Of a DNA stretch of 64,000 nucleotides, positions 34,125 to 46,505 are shown one piece after another; within the stretch, counting starts at the first letter, position 1; each line of letters begins with the position of its first letter. The stretch covers positions 25,146,001-25,210,000 of the forward strand of contig NC_134152.1 of the NCBI RefSeq assembly GCF_033958435.1, given 5' to 3'. The position numbers and the translations under genes are program-made. Origin of the DNA: Carettochelys insculpta. Its lineage: Eukaryota > Chordata > Testudines > Carettochelyidae. Under the pieces are notes generated by a model that was not told the DNA's origin, did not search any database, and saw nothing but the letters and a program-made list of their open reading frames with translations.

Positions 34125-36435
34125 CAGTAAAGTGAAAGAGAGTCTGTACATCTTCATATCTCAGCAAGATAAAATGGTTCGTTAAAATGGTACAAATCTC
34201 TAACATCCTGTTTGTTTTCCCCAGCAGTACAGAAATTTCTTGATGTTTGTATGTTCTTGGTGCCGGGGTCTAACTCTGTAGAGTCTAATATAAATTCTCT
34301 GCAGGAATAATTCTTAAGGGGATTCCATTCCTGACAGCACAAACTATCAGTTTGAAAAGAACCAGCATTGCAAATTTGGGTGTTCAAGTTGCAATGCATT
34401 TATTGTCAGAGGTAGTATTAATGAATTTACTGTGAAGCCAGATATATTAACCCTTTCATCTGTAACCATAATTCCTAACGACTTCTGTGCACAAGGTTTA
34501 TCTAGCATGTTCAAAGCAACACGTAATTTCTTCCCCTCCTTCTTTCCCTTCCAATAAACATAAATTAAGACTTTTTACACCTTACCTTTTAAGCTACTAT
34601 AAAATGTTCTTGGTTTTGAGCACAGCAGGACAAAAACAATGTGGTATGATTCAGTAGACATGGGAAATAATTCTTTATTTGGATGCAATTAAATGTAAAC
34701 GGTTTGTTCTGCTTTTTATCAAAAGCATCTATGAAATATGTATAAAGGCAGCAATCTTTGACTAATTATTTATTCACTTGGAATAAACTATGTAGAATTA
34801 AACTGAACTTTACTTTACTCCTGCACCTGATAAGGTGGATAAATAGTGAGTTCTCAGGACGTTACATGCTCCAGCAGTCTGTATTTCCTTTATCTGCCTG
34901 AAGAGAAGAGGTCCTGGATACCAAATGGTTCTATTAACCGTACTTTAGGCTTATAAATATGTAACTTTGTGGGATACAGATTAAAGCCCGGCAGTACTGT
35001 CAGAGGACCAGTCCAGATGCTATGAAGTCAATGGGAATTTTGCTATTCAAGGAGAGTAGATGAGGGTCCAGAGTTTCTATTTGACCAGCATGCTGTGAGC
35101 TGATGCTGAGCTGGTAATCACAAGCTAATCTAAGATGTGAACATCCCTAGGAGCCCATGCCACCATCACTTTGCTGAAGTCATTCATTTGTGGAAAAAAT
35201 AAGTTGCTCATGAAACGCATTTTTGATGCCTTTGTCAGCAAATCTGCCTTGGGCCTTCTCTTTGCATTTTCCCCATTAGACAAACGGAAATGCAGTGGAA
35301 AGCAAGAAGCAATCAACAGTAATACAGTGCTACTGGAAGTATTAAAAATGTACCTTAACTATTAAATCCATATTGCTGGAAGAAACATAAGGCTCCTTGA
35401 GCATACATCCTGGTGGGACATTACAATAATCATGGAACAATGTTACATCTATTTTTTGCCCATGCTCATGGAGACTGAACACACAAATCATGTTTGTATG
35501 TACACAAAGGTGATGAACACATTTTTCTTGGTGATGTTCAACATCCGTTGCTGAGCCCCTGTAAATCAGCTTTTTGTTCAGCAAGTCCTTGAAATCTTTC
35601 CTATAATAATATCCATTTCAGTGTCTGCACACAGTAAATACAAGTTGCAATTAAAATTTAACATCTTCCAAACTGTCATTTTTTGTTTGAATCTGTTTAT
35701 TTAAACAGACATTTAAAAGAAGTGAAACAAAAGACAAAATCTCGCTCATAATTAGTTATAATGCTCTAAGGTAGTTTTTAGTGTAATTTATCCTTTGTGA
35801 AAGCAGTAATGTTCAACAACTCTTTTGTTCAAGCACCAAATAGACTGTGAGATGATTTTCATATTTTGGTACAATGCAAACAGCTCACATCTTGCAGGGG
35901 GGATCAATGGGCAGACACCATATTCTAAAGACTGTCAAGGTGCTGTTGTTTGTAGAGATGGTTGCTAGCGATCTCAGTGATTGTGAAGTTTACCAATATT
36001 CAATAAGCCAAGCGTATTGCCCTTCTCAAAATGGCATTTTTGGCTCTGTCTCAGTCTGCCACACTCATATATATAAAGTTATTTCTGCATACTTTCTTCT
36101 GACAGCAGATAGATGTTTAATTCTCATTAAACCTCACAAGGACAGCACTTGTGATATCAGGCACCAGATTTCCTACAAAATACAACTACAGCCTCACTTT
36201 TTACATGTTGGGTAGGTGCTGTTCCTGCATAACTATTTGAGGTGTCTTGTCCATTTCTTTTCCCCTTGCTTGCATTCAGGAAAGCAGTCTCAGTGGACGT
36301 AGAGATAAGAATTCAGCAGGCAGCTTTGATTGAATCATGCTGAACTATTTTCTGACTCTCGGAACAGACCATTTAATTAAATTGGAGGATGGTGGGAGGA
36401 GATCCAGGAGCTAACAAGATACAAAATGTGAATTA
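34125..36435. other. Unique AT-rich sequence, no gene seen
   Basis: No repeat boundary or exon recognised. Open frames are at most 113 codons and unlike any known protein. Confidence 0.4.
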
Positions 36436-37160
36436 GGGTATAAATTTAAAGAAAATTGCAAAATGTGGCATAATGGCGCACCTCCTGCTGGTCACACCTT
36501 TTGGCTGATGTATGCCCCATAATCACTCTGCTCTCTCTTCACTCTGGTTTTGGATCCACATCATTCTCAGGTCCATAGCATCTGCAGGATGCTGCCCTCT
36601 AGCAATGCCCACTAGCCAGTCTCTCACACCCTTCTGGGGGTATCAACAGTCCTCAGTCTTGCTCTCTGCCACAGTGGCCAACTGCAGCCTCAGTCTAGCC
36701 CTCACCTCAGCAGCAAGCTGATGTCTGTCAAGCCCATATTGCAATGGTGGCTAGATGCTGTGCAGGAAGGGGGACCCAGGCCCACCCACTACTCTGGGTT
36801 CCAACCCAGAAACCCTCTGGTGGCAGTCTTTTCCTGTCCTCCTTCTCTGTCCTCTACTGCCTCTTATTCCCTGGACCACTTCCCAGTGATTCCTTGTACC
36901 TTCTTGTTCTTTGTATCAAGGCCACAGTTCAGGGGATACCAGAGCCAAGCCTACCTCTCTAGCTTCTCTTAGCCTACCCAGCACTGTTCTGTCTAAGGTT
37001 CTTATCTTACCCTGGGATTTGGTCCTGCACCCCCATTGGTCAGGGCCCAACTGTCTCTGCTCTTCTCTTTATATACAGGGCTGCCCCAACAAGCTATCTC
37101 CTGACTGGCTCCTTATAAGCCCTTTCCTGACTGGCTGAGGCTCTGAGCAGGTTCATATCA
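36436..37160. repeat. Pyrimidine-rich block, possible LTR fragment
   Basis: A C/T-rich stretch beginning near 'tgtggcataatggcgcac' and containing 'tctttatatacagggctgcc', which could be a TATA-like box of a retroelement LTR. It ends near 'cagcctaca'. No target duplication and no internal coding region were found, so the call is tentative. Overlapping plus-strand frames here are not convincing genes. Confidence 0.3.
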
Positions 37161-37178
37161 GCCTACATTATTCCCTTT

Positions 37179-37621
37179 GTTTATGTCTAGACTACAGTGA
37201 TCCTTTGAAAGAAGTTCTTTCAGAAGATCTCTTCCAAAAAAATCTTCTTTCAAAAGCTCATGGTCACACACATAAAAGCAGATCGAAAAACTGATCCTTT
37301 CTTTTGATAGCAAACAGCCACACCCTGGCTGGTCTTTCAAAAGAACGGGCCACGAAATGCTGTGGATCAAAAAATCCAGTGCCATGGAGGACTGCTCTTT
37401 GGAAAAAAGGGCCCCCAGGGCATCTACACATTTTTTTTTCTGAAAGAATCTTTTGGGAAAAGGCACTCTTCCTCATCCAGGAGCAGAAGAGAGCTGCTGG
37501 GAAAAGTGCTGCATTCTTCACATTTAATATAGAAATAAATTATTTTGTGTGTAGACTCGCCACAGGATTTTTTGGAAGAACCCCAGCTTTTTCGAAAAAA
37601 CTTACTAGTATAGATGTAACC
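37179..37621. mobile_element. GGC..GCC-type MITE, diverged
   Basis: 'gtttatgtctagactac' on the left is a weak mirror of 'agtatagatgtaacc' on the right. The inside has 'ctttcaaaag', 'ttcttttgatag' and 'gcatctacaca' units like 26105-26519. Flanks TTT and TTC are a 2-of-3 match. Non-coding despite open frames of about 100 codons on both strands. Confidence 0.6.
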
Positions 37622-37844
37622 TTCTAGCCAGAGTGGGGCAGGTAACATGTAGGCTTTTCCTGAGAAATATAGGATGTTTTGTTTGTGAGGTTCAGCAGCA
37701 ATCCCTGCTCAGTGATCTTGTATGCAGAACCAGACTCATCTTTCAGCCTTTTGAGGTGAGTTAAGCAACTCAGAAGTGAGGGAGCTTAAGTCCCAGTTGG
37801 TGTGACAGAGAAGTGATTGGATCAAAAGAAGGGAGCATGCCCAG

Positions 37845-38440
37845 TGCTTAAGAGCCAAGCCTAGTACAAAATTTAGGAGACACAGGTTCAGTTCTCTGCT
37901 CCACCACTGACATATAACTTTGGGAAAATCACTTAGGCCATTTCTACACATGCCACTTTCTCCGAAAGTGGCATGCTACTTAACAGTCTGAAATATGCTA
38001 ATGAGGCATGGATGTAAATTCCCCATGCCTCATTAGCATAAGGTCACATGATTTGGAGTCCAGAAGATGCTCTTCCAGACTCCAAAACAATGTGCAGAAG
38101 CGTGGCTTCCCGAAAATTTTTGGGAAGAAGGGGCCTCTGGAAGGAGGACTTCCTTCTGGAAGACACCCCGGAGGCTGCACTTCTACACATTGTTTTGGAG
38201 TCTGGAAGAACGTCTTCCAGACTCCAAATCATGTGACCTTATGCTAATGAGGCATCGGGAATTTGCATCTGTGCCTTATTAGCATATTTCAGGCCATTGA
38301 TTAGCATGCATAGAAACAGCCTTAGTCTTTCTGAACTACTTTTCCCCCTGGGGAAAATAGCATAGTGGTATTGTGCAGAGAAATAGATGAAAGATTGCAA
38401 GATGCTCACATCATACAATAATGGGGACTTTTGGAAATAC
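37845..38440 (+). mobile_element. MIR (CORE-SINE) split by a MITE
   Basis: 37878-37935 carries 'acaggttcagttctctgctc', 'accactgacatataacttt' and 'gggaaaatcactta', the 5' half of the MIR core. After the MITE, 38322 onwards continues 'ttagtctttctgaactactt', 'ggggaaaatagcatagtggt', the remainder. The break is exactly at TTA. Confidence 0.75.
37936..38321. mobile_element. GGC..GCC palindromic MITE inserted in MIR
   Basis: Ends 'ggccatttctaca' and the mirror of 'atagaaacagcc'. TTA flanks both (37933-37935 and 38322-38324). The palindrome centre is near 38115 ('cgaaaatttttgggaagaag'); arms carry 'tgcctcattagcataaggtc' and its mirror. Same family as 55340-55802. Confidence 0.85.
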
Positions 38441-38940
38441 CTAAGAGAAGCAGATAATACTTTAAAAAACACTAGCTGGAGTGTGAAGGGAAGCTCACAT
38501 TGAAAATCTACACCATAATCCTAAACCCCCGCATGTATATTTGAATTTAGCCTCTGTGTAAATTGCACCAGCTTAGACATATTTACTATCTCTGTTGGAT
38601 GTTTCCAATAACCTTTTGCACAAACAAACTTCCACTTCCTTAGACTCCCTTTATACCACATGCTGATGTAATTTGTAGTGCAGTCACCCCTGGTAAAATA
38701 CAGGCTACAACCTTCTTTCTGGGAGCTTGAAAGCTAAAGAGATTCAGCAGCTGTGTGTACCCAGTAACACAAATGAAGAACACTTTTATATCCACTGTAC
38801 ATTATTCCTGGCCCTTCTCTATAAGTGGGATGTAACCTGCTTATGAGCCTTTGCCTATAACCTCAGATTTTGGCATACTGAGAAGAGCAGTTCAAGCTGT
38901 ATTTTAGATGTTAATGCTATGCCAGAAGCTAATGGGAAAG
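38441..38940. other. Unique sequence, no gene seen
   Basis: No recognised feature. Confidence 0.4.
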
Positions 38941-39665
38941 GGAGGTTTCCTTAGCAACAGTTGCCAAAAGAAACCCTCTCAGGTTGTTTTTTCTGATTAT
39001 TGTAATTGTGTCTCTCCATCACCACCACCTTTCCCTAATGATTAATACAGGTGAATCAGATATAAATTTTTGATATGATCTTACATAATAAAAGCAGCAG
39101 AAATGCAGATGCATTAAGGCAGATTGCAAGCCATTATTTCTGAATATCGGGAATCTCTCTGGTGCAAATAACAACTTTATACAAACCAACTTTCATGAAC
39201 CAAAACTAAGGATGACTTTAGAGAAGCAGCATTAAGAAAAATGCCAAGAAGTCCTAAGAAGGCTTGTTTCTGGTCATAATCCCTTGATAGAAATGAGCCT
39301 TGTTATTGTTATTTATTAATCTGTCACATAAACTTAATTAAACAGCTGGTTTATGAATCGTTAAACTAGTGTGTGTCGGCTGATGATACTGTAGGTTTAG
39401 CTGAAATTCATGCCCTGGTACATAATAATCTAATAATGAAGCATCAATTATCACAGATCTGAAAGGGTAGCATGGAAAATGTCAAAGTCTTGGTAGAGTC
39501 ACCAGTAATGTTTTATTTTTTTCCTAATTACAGCTAGAAAGCAAGTCCGCCCAATATATCTGCATCAGAGAGTTGTAATTTATAGCTGGAGCTATAATAG
39601 ATCATGGCACAAATCATTAATCAATAGATTTCCTGAAAAAGGTAGCTCTTCTGATCCTAAGCAAA
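38941..39665. promoter_or_regulatory. Candidate conserved non-coding block
   Basis: Over 700 bp with no recognisable repeat, many ATTA/TAAT homeodomain-type cores ('ctaatgattaatac', 'aaatcattaatcaatag', 'cttaattaaac'), and an RFX X-box-like 'gtttccttagcaac' at 38945-38958 (one mismatch to GTNRCC..RGYAAC). This texture is typical of vertebrate developmental enhancers, but conservation is not visible here. Confidence 0.3.
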
Positions 39666-40115
39666 AAATGAATATGATTCTTTTTCAGAGGGGGGCAAGA
39701 TAATAAAATATCCTCTACTGATATTTAATGCAAAGATTTCCTTTTACCTGTGTACCTGCTATGATGGAATATCATTGAAATAGGCAGTTGTCATGAATAA
39801 TGTTTTGAGCATCAGCAAATTAGCATTGTGGGGGCAAACATACCAGTTTATAAAAGAACCCCTTTCAAATAGGTGCCATTTCTGGAAAAAAAAAAGTACT
39901 TGGCATGAAAAGCTTTGGCTGAGAGACATGGCCCATTCTGGAGAAACTATTTCCCATCATGGAGAGTTATGACAGACTGAAAAAATGCCTAATAGACTTG
40001 GGTGAAAGGTGCACCCATGAAACAAAAGGAGCTAGCTTCTCCTTCAAAGATTTATTACTGCCAAGAACTCCGTGCCAGATTTGCTCCATTCTCCTCTTCA
40101 GAATATGTACAAAAC
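39666..40115. other. Unique sequence, no gene seen
   Basis: No recognised feature. Confidence 0.4.
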
Positions 40116-40122
40116 CTTTCCA

Positions 40123-40588
40123 TAGTAACAGACAGGGAACCGTGCTAGTCTATACACTATCAAAAGAAAAAGCAGTCAAGTAACACTTTAAAGACAAGCA
40201 AAATAGTTTATTAGGTGAGCTTTCATGAGACAGACTCACTTCTTCAGACCATAGCCAGACCAGAACAGACTCAATATTTAAGGCACAAAGAACCAAAAAC
40301 AGTAATCAAGGAGGACAAATTATTAAAAAATGATCAAGGTGAGCAAATCAGAGAGTGGAGGGGTGGCAGGGGAAGGTCAAGAATTAGATTAAGCCAAGTA
40401 TGCAGACGAGCCCCTACAGTGACTCAGGAAGTTCCCATCCCGGTTTAAACCACGTGTTAATGTGCTGAATTTGAATATAAAAGCCAGCTCAGCTGTTTCT
40501 CTTTGAAGAGCAGTGCGAAAGTCTTTTTTTCAGTAACACACATACCTTTAGGTCACTAATAGAATGCCCCATTCCATTAAAATGTTGA
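40123..40588 (+). mobile_element. Full-length tRNA-related SINE
   Basis: Head 'gtaacagacagggaaccgtg' at 40125, then 'gcagtcaagtaacactttaa', 'ttattaggtgagctttcatg' and a long body with 'atagccagaccagaacagac', 'gcaaatcagagagtggaggg' and 'aatataaaagccagctcagc'. 'ctttcca' at 40116-40122 and 40589-40595 is the likely target duplication. About 466 bp, which looks complete compared with the truncated copies at 15005 and 30091. Confidence 0.8.
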
Positions 40589-40626
40589 CTTTCCACTGCA
40601 GTAAGTTATAATTTATTTTAACCCAT

Positions 40627-40790
40627 AGGACAAGAAGCAATGAGCTTAAACCGTAGCAAGGAAGGTTTAGGTTGAACACTAGAAAAAACTTCCTGACTGT
40701 CAGGGTTGTTAAATATTGGAATAAATTGCCTGGGGAGGTTGTGAAATCTCCATCACTGGAGATATTTAAGAGCAGGTTAGATAATGCTTG
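40627..40790 (+). mobile_element. CR1 LINE internal 3' fragment
   Basis: 'aggacaagaagcaatgagct', 'ggttgaacactagaaaaaac' and 'aataaattgcctggggaggt' match the ORF2 end and UTR of CR1 at 27610-27770. Both ends are lost. Confidence 0.8.
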
Positions 40791-42935
40791 TTGGGTTTAA
40801 ATAGATCTCTGGACTGAGAACTGCTCTTTCAGGGGGAGTATCAGGTCTTTACGTAACTGGAGTACTTACATTCTGGAGAGTGTGTCTTTGTTGTGTTTAA
40901 GATTCACCATCTATGCTAACTAGGGTAGATTATTTTCTCCTGCATAAGTAGACAGTATAACTCTTGAATTAAACCTGTCCATGACACAAGAGGTTTCACC
41001 AAATGACCAGGTCTTTGTTTGCTGTTTACAATTGTCTCTTTGAAGCAGAATTGTCAAGAGGTACAAGTCGATTACAGATTCACTTTTTTCAAGTGCTTTG
41101 AATTGAGGTCTGAGAGTTTTGAAAAGTCAGTCATGATTATTGACTGCTTCATAATAGTACTAAAAGCTTTTTCATAGCAAAAGCACTTGATCACTGAACA
41201 ATATTGATTCAGGCACCAGAAAATACCACTACATAGGGCATGAAGAAAATTGCATAAAGCGAGGTAAGTTAAGAAGTGGACAATTCATAAATGTTGTTTA
41301 CAGTTGGCTGTAAAATGAAAAGATATCTAGGTATTACAAAATTGCTCTCTGCACAAACAACTGCTGCCTTCGGTTGGCTTTTTTAAAATATATATGGTTC
41401 CATTTTTCCCTCTGTGGGGTTTTCACTCTTTATGTGTTCCTACTCAAAGAGACTAATTCTTGACTTGTGGTATCAGTGTATTTTTTTTTCTGCTCGGACA
41501 ATGATATCATAGACAATGTGCATGGGGGAGGGGGCATGACATGATCCCAAATGCCCTGGGCAGGAGACGTAAGGAGCTGGCCTGTAGCAAGGGGAGGGGT
41601 TCTGGTGCCCAAAGCAGGGTCCGACCAGTCTGCTCTTACTGGTAGCAGTGGGGGGAAGTGGCCCCAGGTTTTTGCACTCCTCTTGCTATGTCGCTCGGGG
41701 CCCTGCACTCACCAACAGGAAGTGAAATGACGGGCCATGGGAACAAAGCAAGCTGGGGCCTTGTTACTCCACTTTCTCTACCAGTGAGCGAGGGGGGCAG
41801 ACTTTCATTGCTAGCATCAGCCTCAGGCAGAATCACTGTGTGGGGAGGCAAAGAAGTGGAGCAGGGGCAGAGCAAGGACAGGGAAGAGATGGGGAAAAAT
41901 GGAGCAGGCGGGGGTGAGGCCTGGTGAGGAGGGGGATTGTCCTGACCCTTCCTCAGTTTGGGGAGTGGATCATGTGGCTGGTGCTCCCCTCCCATCTACC
42001 TCACTAGTTGCTTCTGCTTGCTACCCATCTCTAAACACTCCCCCCACCTCAGCTTTTATACCACACCCAGTGCTGGGCGCATGCTGGTAGAGTTTCAAAT
42101 GGCATGCCTGCACTTCGCTGTTCAAGCATTTGCTTCTGAAGGAGGCTGTCATGTTTCTGTTGTGATATGTATTTTCTTTACTAAAAACAAAGCTAATGTT
42201 ACTTAGGCTGAATGAATAATGGTTTGTGGAAGTGTATTGTTCCAAGTCAAAAAGGAGCTCTTGATAGAAGAAATGACAGAGGACTTGATGGCTCCACAAA
42301 CCTCAGATAAACTACTGCCCTCAGATTTCCTCTTTGGCTGACAGAACTGAATTCTCTGCTTCAAGAAAGGGGCCATTTAAATCTAGTTTTGGGCAGCAGG
42401 ACTGATAAACAATATGCCAAGCTATCCTACAAGCAGCAACATTCACAGTAATGATTGTTAACGTGTCGTAGAAGAAGCTTAATCCAAGATTATGAGATTA
42501 CAATCTCTAACATTTGGAACATGGATTCAAGTACAGATATGCATCTAAAACCTTTGGTGGCATGCAGGGAACAATTTCAGATATGTATCCTTTGACTCAT
42601 ACCACTATCAGAGTGTGGATAATACTTATGCCTGTGACACGTTGTGTTTGCAGGGTTTTATCCTGCTGTTTCAAGAACAGTGATTGACTTCATACATTTT
42701 GTAAAAGAAACAAAGCCCAGGTTGACAATCTGGGAAAAAGAAATGCTCTGTAGCGTACATATTTTCCTATGCTTCTTTTAACAGACAGACGATTCCTTAT
42801 TCCAGAGGGAAGGAAAATATGGGAAGATCCACTGAAGAAGGTTTGACATCTACCAGGCTTGAAGTTTATTTTTAATGACATTTTTTGCCACCACTTTGTG
42901 ACCAAATAGAATCCACCTGAATTACATGTGCTTGG
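40791..42935. other. Unclassified stretch, no gene seen
   Basis: 41500-42090 is G/C-rich with overlapping frames on both strands (up to 119 codons) that look like low-complexity Pro/Ser-rich translations, not proteins. No repeat end recognised. Confidence 0.4.
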
Positions 42936-42943
42936 GATTCTGT

Positions 42944-43269
42944 GGCCATGTCTAAAAGAGAGACATCTGTCATTTGAAGCCTGGCCCTCTCTTGACAGAA
43001 CAGCTGACTGGAAGCTCTGCAAACAGGACTGCCCAGTGAACTGGAAGCCCTGTCTGTCGATGAAAGGGGCCTTGGAACATCTATACAGTTCTTCTGTTGA
43101 CAGAACACTGTTGAGAGAGGAGGTATATCAGAACAGGGAGAGGCATAATGCTGCTGGCGGATGTGGTGGGTTTTGTTGACAAACTGTTGACAAACAGCAC
43201 CTGCCATAGAGACACTTGTCGTTTTTTTTTCCCAGTTTGGTGGGAAAAGCTGCTTGTGTAGATGTGGCC
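42944..43269. mobile_element. GGC..GCC MITE, 'ttgacaga' core
   Basis: Starts 'ggccatgtctaaaagagag' and ends 'gtgtagatgtggcc'. Flanks TGT and TAT match at two of three bases. The core ('gaacagctgactggaagctc', 'caaacaggactgcc') is shared with 63208-63612 and more distantly with 25025-25410. Confidence 0.7.
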
Positions 43270-43505
43270 TATAAGTTTAGGGTGGACAAGGCTAAGAGAA
43301 GAAGAGAAAGTAGAGCTCTGTGGAGACATTTTATATAGCAGTTTCCCTTGGAAATCCCAAAGGAAATAGCATTAATTCCCATGAGTTCCCACTCAGCACT
43401 GCCTTCTTTATACCACAGCACAAAGCTGTACTGGCAGTGCCCCTCTACAGAGGGTAGGGCTGCTAGCAAGGACAACATGGCATCAGCATGGAAGAGCAGA
43501 CTCTG

Positions 43506-43640
43506 ATACAGGCTGAACTTTTCTAACCTGTGACTCTCTTGTCTAGTAACATCCATAATATGGCATGATTTTAGTTAGCCAGACAAGCACTTATCATGGG
43601 TGTGACCAAGTTTCCCATGGTCCCATAAACTTTGTTTACA
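43506..43640. mobile_element. Tigger-like MITE fragment
   Basis: 'tacaggctgaacttttctaa' then 'acttatcatgggtgtgacca' and 'gtcccataaactttgtttac' follow the left half of 7710-8034. The right half is missing. Confidence 0.65.
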
Positions 43641-43770
43641 GCCTCAACTTTTATAAATCTTCCAGTTGTCCTCGTCTCCTACCCATACTCTATGATCTAT
43701 TGAATTACCCTGGGGAGGGAAGCCAGTAGAAGGGAAGGGATATTTTAGGGCTGGTGTAAAAGATAACCTA

Positions 43771-44206
43771 GGCCGTGTCTACACTAGCCAAAAACTTCGA
43801 AATGGCCATGCAAATGGCCATTTCGAAGTTTACCAATGAAGTGCTGAAATACATATTCAGCACCTCATTAGCATGCGGGTGGCCGTGGAGCTTCAAAATT
43901 GATGCAGCTCGCTGCTGCACGGCTCATCCAGACAGGGGTCCTTTTTGAAAGGACCCCGCCTACTTCCAAGTCCCCTTATTCCCATCTGCTCACTGGAATA
44001 AGGGGACTTCGAAGTAGGCAGGGTCCTTTCGAAAAGGAGCCCCGTCTGGATGAGCCATGCGTTGGCGAGCCGCATCAATTTCAAAGGGCTGTGGCCGCCC
44101 TCATGCTAATGAGATGCTGAATATGTATTTCAGCACTTCATTAGTAAACTTCGAAATGGCCATTTGCATGGCCATTGTGAAGTTTTTGGCTAGTGTAGAT
44201 GGAGCC
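43771..44206. mobile_element. GGC..GCC palindromic MITE, 436 bp
   Basis: 'ggccgtgtctacactagcca' mirrors 'tggctagtgtagatggagcc'; the arms carry 'cgaaatggccatgcaaatgg' and 'gcacctcattagcatgcggg'; the centre is near 43990 ('cccatctgctcactggaat'). Flanks CTA and CAA are a partial match. Family of 12861-13278 and 53694-54410. Non-coding. Confidence 0.8.
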
Positions 44207-44793
44207 CAAGAGGAACAACAGAAGTTCATTGGATGAAGATCATCAGGTTAGGGGACAGAATGGAAAATCAGGAGGACCAGCGAGATTGTGAAGAGTAATG
44301 CTTCAGATGACCAGGGAAGAACATTCAGAGGACACTGAACTCCTGCAGGCAAATGGAAATGGTCAGATTCTGAAAAGATTGGCACGCTAGCCCCAAGTCA
44401 CCCTGCAACATTTGTATGCCAACCTCAATATGAAACAAACATGGCAACCATGGACCCAGTCTGGAGACGTGTTCACCAACAGCTCCTAGGGAAATCAAAG
44501 GAAAGGAAGGAGCTTGTCTCTTCTCAAAATCATGCCTCATCTGAGTAAGATCTTTGAAAACCCCCCAAAACAACCTCTTCACACCATATTTAACACTCAT
44601 GTGAGAGGCTGGACTGGCAGCTCCTGCAAAAAGAATCCTCTCATATCCACAGAACAGGAACAGCATAGGCAGCACTGAACACACTTGCAGTGGAGTAGCA
44701 CTGCCCTACCAAAGTGCTTCAATCATGAGCACAAAGAAATGCCTTGAGGAGTAAGGTGTAGTTCAGCATCTCCGTCCATCTAAGTCTCTTCCT
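44207..44793. other. Unique sequence, no gene seen
   Basis: No recognised feature. Confidence 0.4.
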
Positions 44794-45162
44794 GGCTATG
44801 TCTACACTAGCATTCCTCTTTCGAAAGAGTCATACAAGTGAAGAAAATTGAAAATGCAAATGAGGCACAGATTTACATATCAAAAGAGCTTCTTTAGAAA
44901 GAAGAAAAGCAGTGCAGATGTCACTCTTTCAAAAGTAATCACCATCTTTGAAAGAACCCTTCTTCCTGAAAAAGAAAATAGGAAGAAGGGTTCTTTCCAA
45001 GATGGGGATTACTTTCGAAAAAGCCATGTCTACACTGCTTTTCTGCTTTCAAAAGAATATGCAAATGAGGTGCCCGATATGTAAATCTGTGCCTTATTTG
45101 CATTTTGACTCCCTTCATTTGCATGACTCTTTTGAAAGGGGAATGCTGGTGTTGATGTAGCT
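44794..45162. mobile_element. GGC..GCC palindromic MITE
   Basis: 'ggctatgtctacactagcat' mirrors 'atgctggtgttgatgtagc'. The arms include 'aaatgcaaatgaggcacag' and its mirror; the centre is near 44975 ('gaaaaagaaaatagg'). Flanking CCT and TCT match partly. Non-coding; a half copy is at 14682-14990. Confidence 0.75.
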
Positions 45163-45386
45163 TCTGCCAGCAATCAACAAGGGCATTGGCCAGACTCAGT
45201 ACTTGCACTTGGCTCTTTGATATGCCACTGGTGTAAGATGTTGTACATAGGATATTGGAGAATGATACTTGCCTCTATAGCTAGCAACCTAAAGATTCTG
45301 TACATAGTGCTGGGGAGAAGATTGTGAGAGCTCTCTGTTGGCCCATAACAGCCTCCCAGTATAAGGTATGAAGGTCAGAACAGCTA

Positions 45387-45709
45387 CAGGTTGAATCTCT
45401 CTAGCCTGGTACACTCTGATTCAGCAACATCCATGATCTGACATGATTTTTGTTTGGCTGGATGTCCACTTATCATGGGAGTGGCCAAGTCTTCTGTGGC
45501 CGTATAAAGTTTGTTTCCAGCCACCAGTTCTGGTTCTCAGTTCTGTGCTGTTATTTCGCTCTAATTTACCCCTAAATGTCTTCTAAGAACCAACGGAGCA
45601 GTGGGTTTGGTAATGTTGCTAGACTATATTGACTTCCTGTGGTTCATCAAAGTCTCCAGTTCAGCATCAGTCAAGCTCCCAAGGTGCTGGACTAGAGAGG
45701 TTCAACCTG
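45387..45709. mobile_element. Tigger-like MITE, copy 3 (best ends)
   Basis: 'caggttgaatctctctag' at the left and its near mirror 'ctagagaggttcaacctg' at the right, each next to TA (45385-45386 and 45710-45711). 323 bp, the best-preserved ends of the four copies. Followed at 45719-45745 by an AAAAG microsatellite. Non-coding. Confidence 0.85.
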
Positions 45710-45718
45710 TACTTAATA

Positions 45719-45745
45719 CAAAAGAAAAGAAAAGAAAAGAAAAAC
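45719..45745. repeat. AAAAG microsatellite
   Basis: About five units of 'aaaag' directly after the Tigger-like element. Confidence 0.9.
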
Positions 45746-46505
45746 ACTTTTAGTTTCATTGTGTTTGGATAAAGTTTTCCACAAACTCAATAATACATAT
45801 AAACAATGTGCTTAATCAAGAAGTCAGCTGGCAAATTAGTGTAAATGCAGGTGTGGAAAGGCATTAAAGGCATATTGCTACCCATATGTCGATCAATGCC
45901 TGAAGAATAGATCGTCTGGCAGCTGTGTCTCTGATAAATAATTCTGTAATTCTTCTGTTTCTTCCGCATCCCCAGCGGTAAACAACAACAGGAAACAGTA
46001 TTACAACCCTCTTTGTAAACTGTAAGATATGTTAAGAAATGTGAAGTTTGGCAAGGTTCACTCTGCACCTCGTATAACACTTTACCCTTCACTGAATTCC
46101 CCCTTTTTTTTTAATTAAATCCACTATCAGAAGCTGAGGATTCCAAATAGGAGTTCTTCCATATTGTCCTTGGTTTGTTTCATGCATGGTGATACTTGTG
46201 TGTCAACAGACTGTACTGTGCAATGAGGACCTAATGCCATGACCATGTGATGATTCACTGTCCCTTTTATTACTCATGGAGCTGAATATATGTTGGGGGG
46301 TGGGATTTTTCATAACTATTCATTTAAATCGACGAGTGAATTTTAGTTCAGCTATGTTTGTGCCAGCTTTCCACAAACATTTGTGAGCTAGTCTGGAGAT
46401 CCCTGAGGGGCCTGATCTTTGCTTAGAAATTATGAGCATTATTAGCCCTCCCTGCAGTCAGTGGAAGTTGTGGATGGTCAGCACCCCACAGGAGATGTCT
46501 GGCAA
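45746..46505. other. Unique sequence, no gene seen
   Basis: No recognised feature. Confidence 0.4.

Noticed and set aside
36512..37138. Series of plus-strand frames as exons
   Set aside because: They overlap in different frames within a C/T-rich block and look like low-complexity translations.
41430..42299. Pro/Ser-rich frames on both strands
   Set aside because: G/C-rich composition keeps stops rare; no protein family resemblance.
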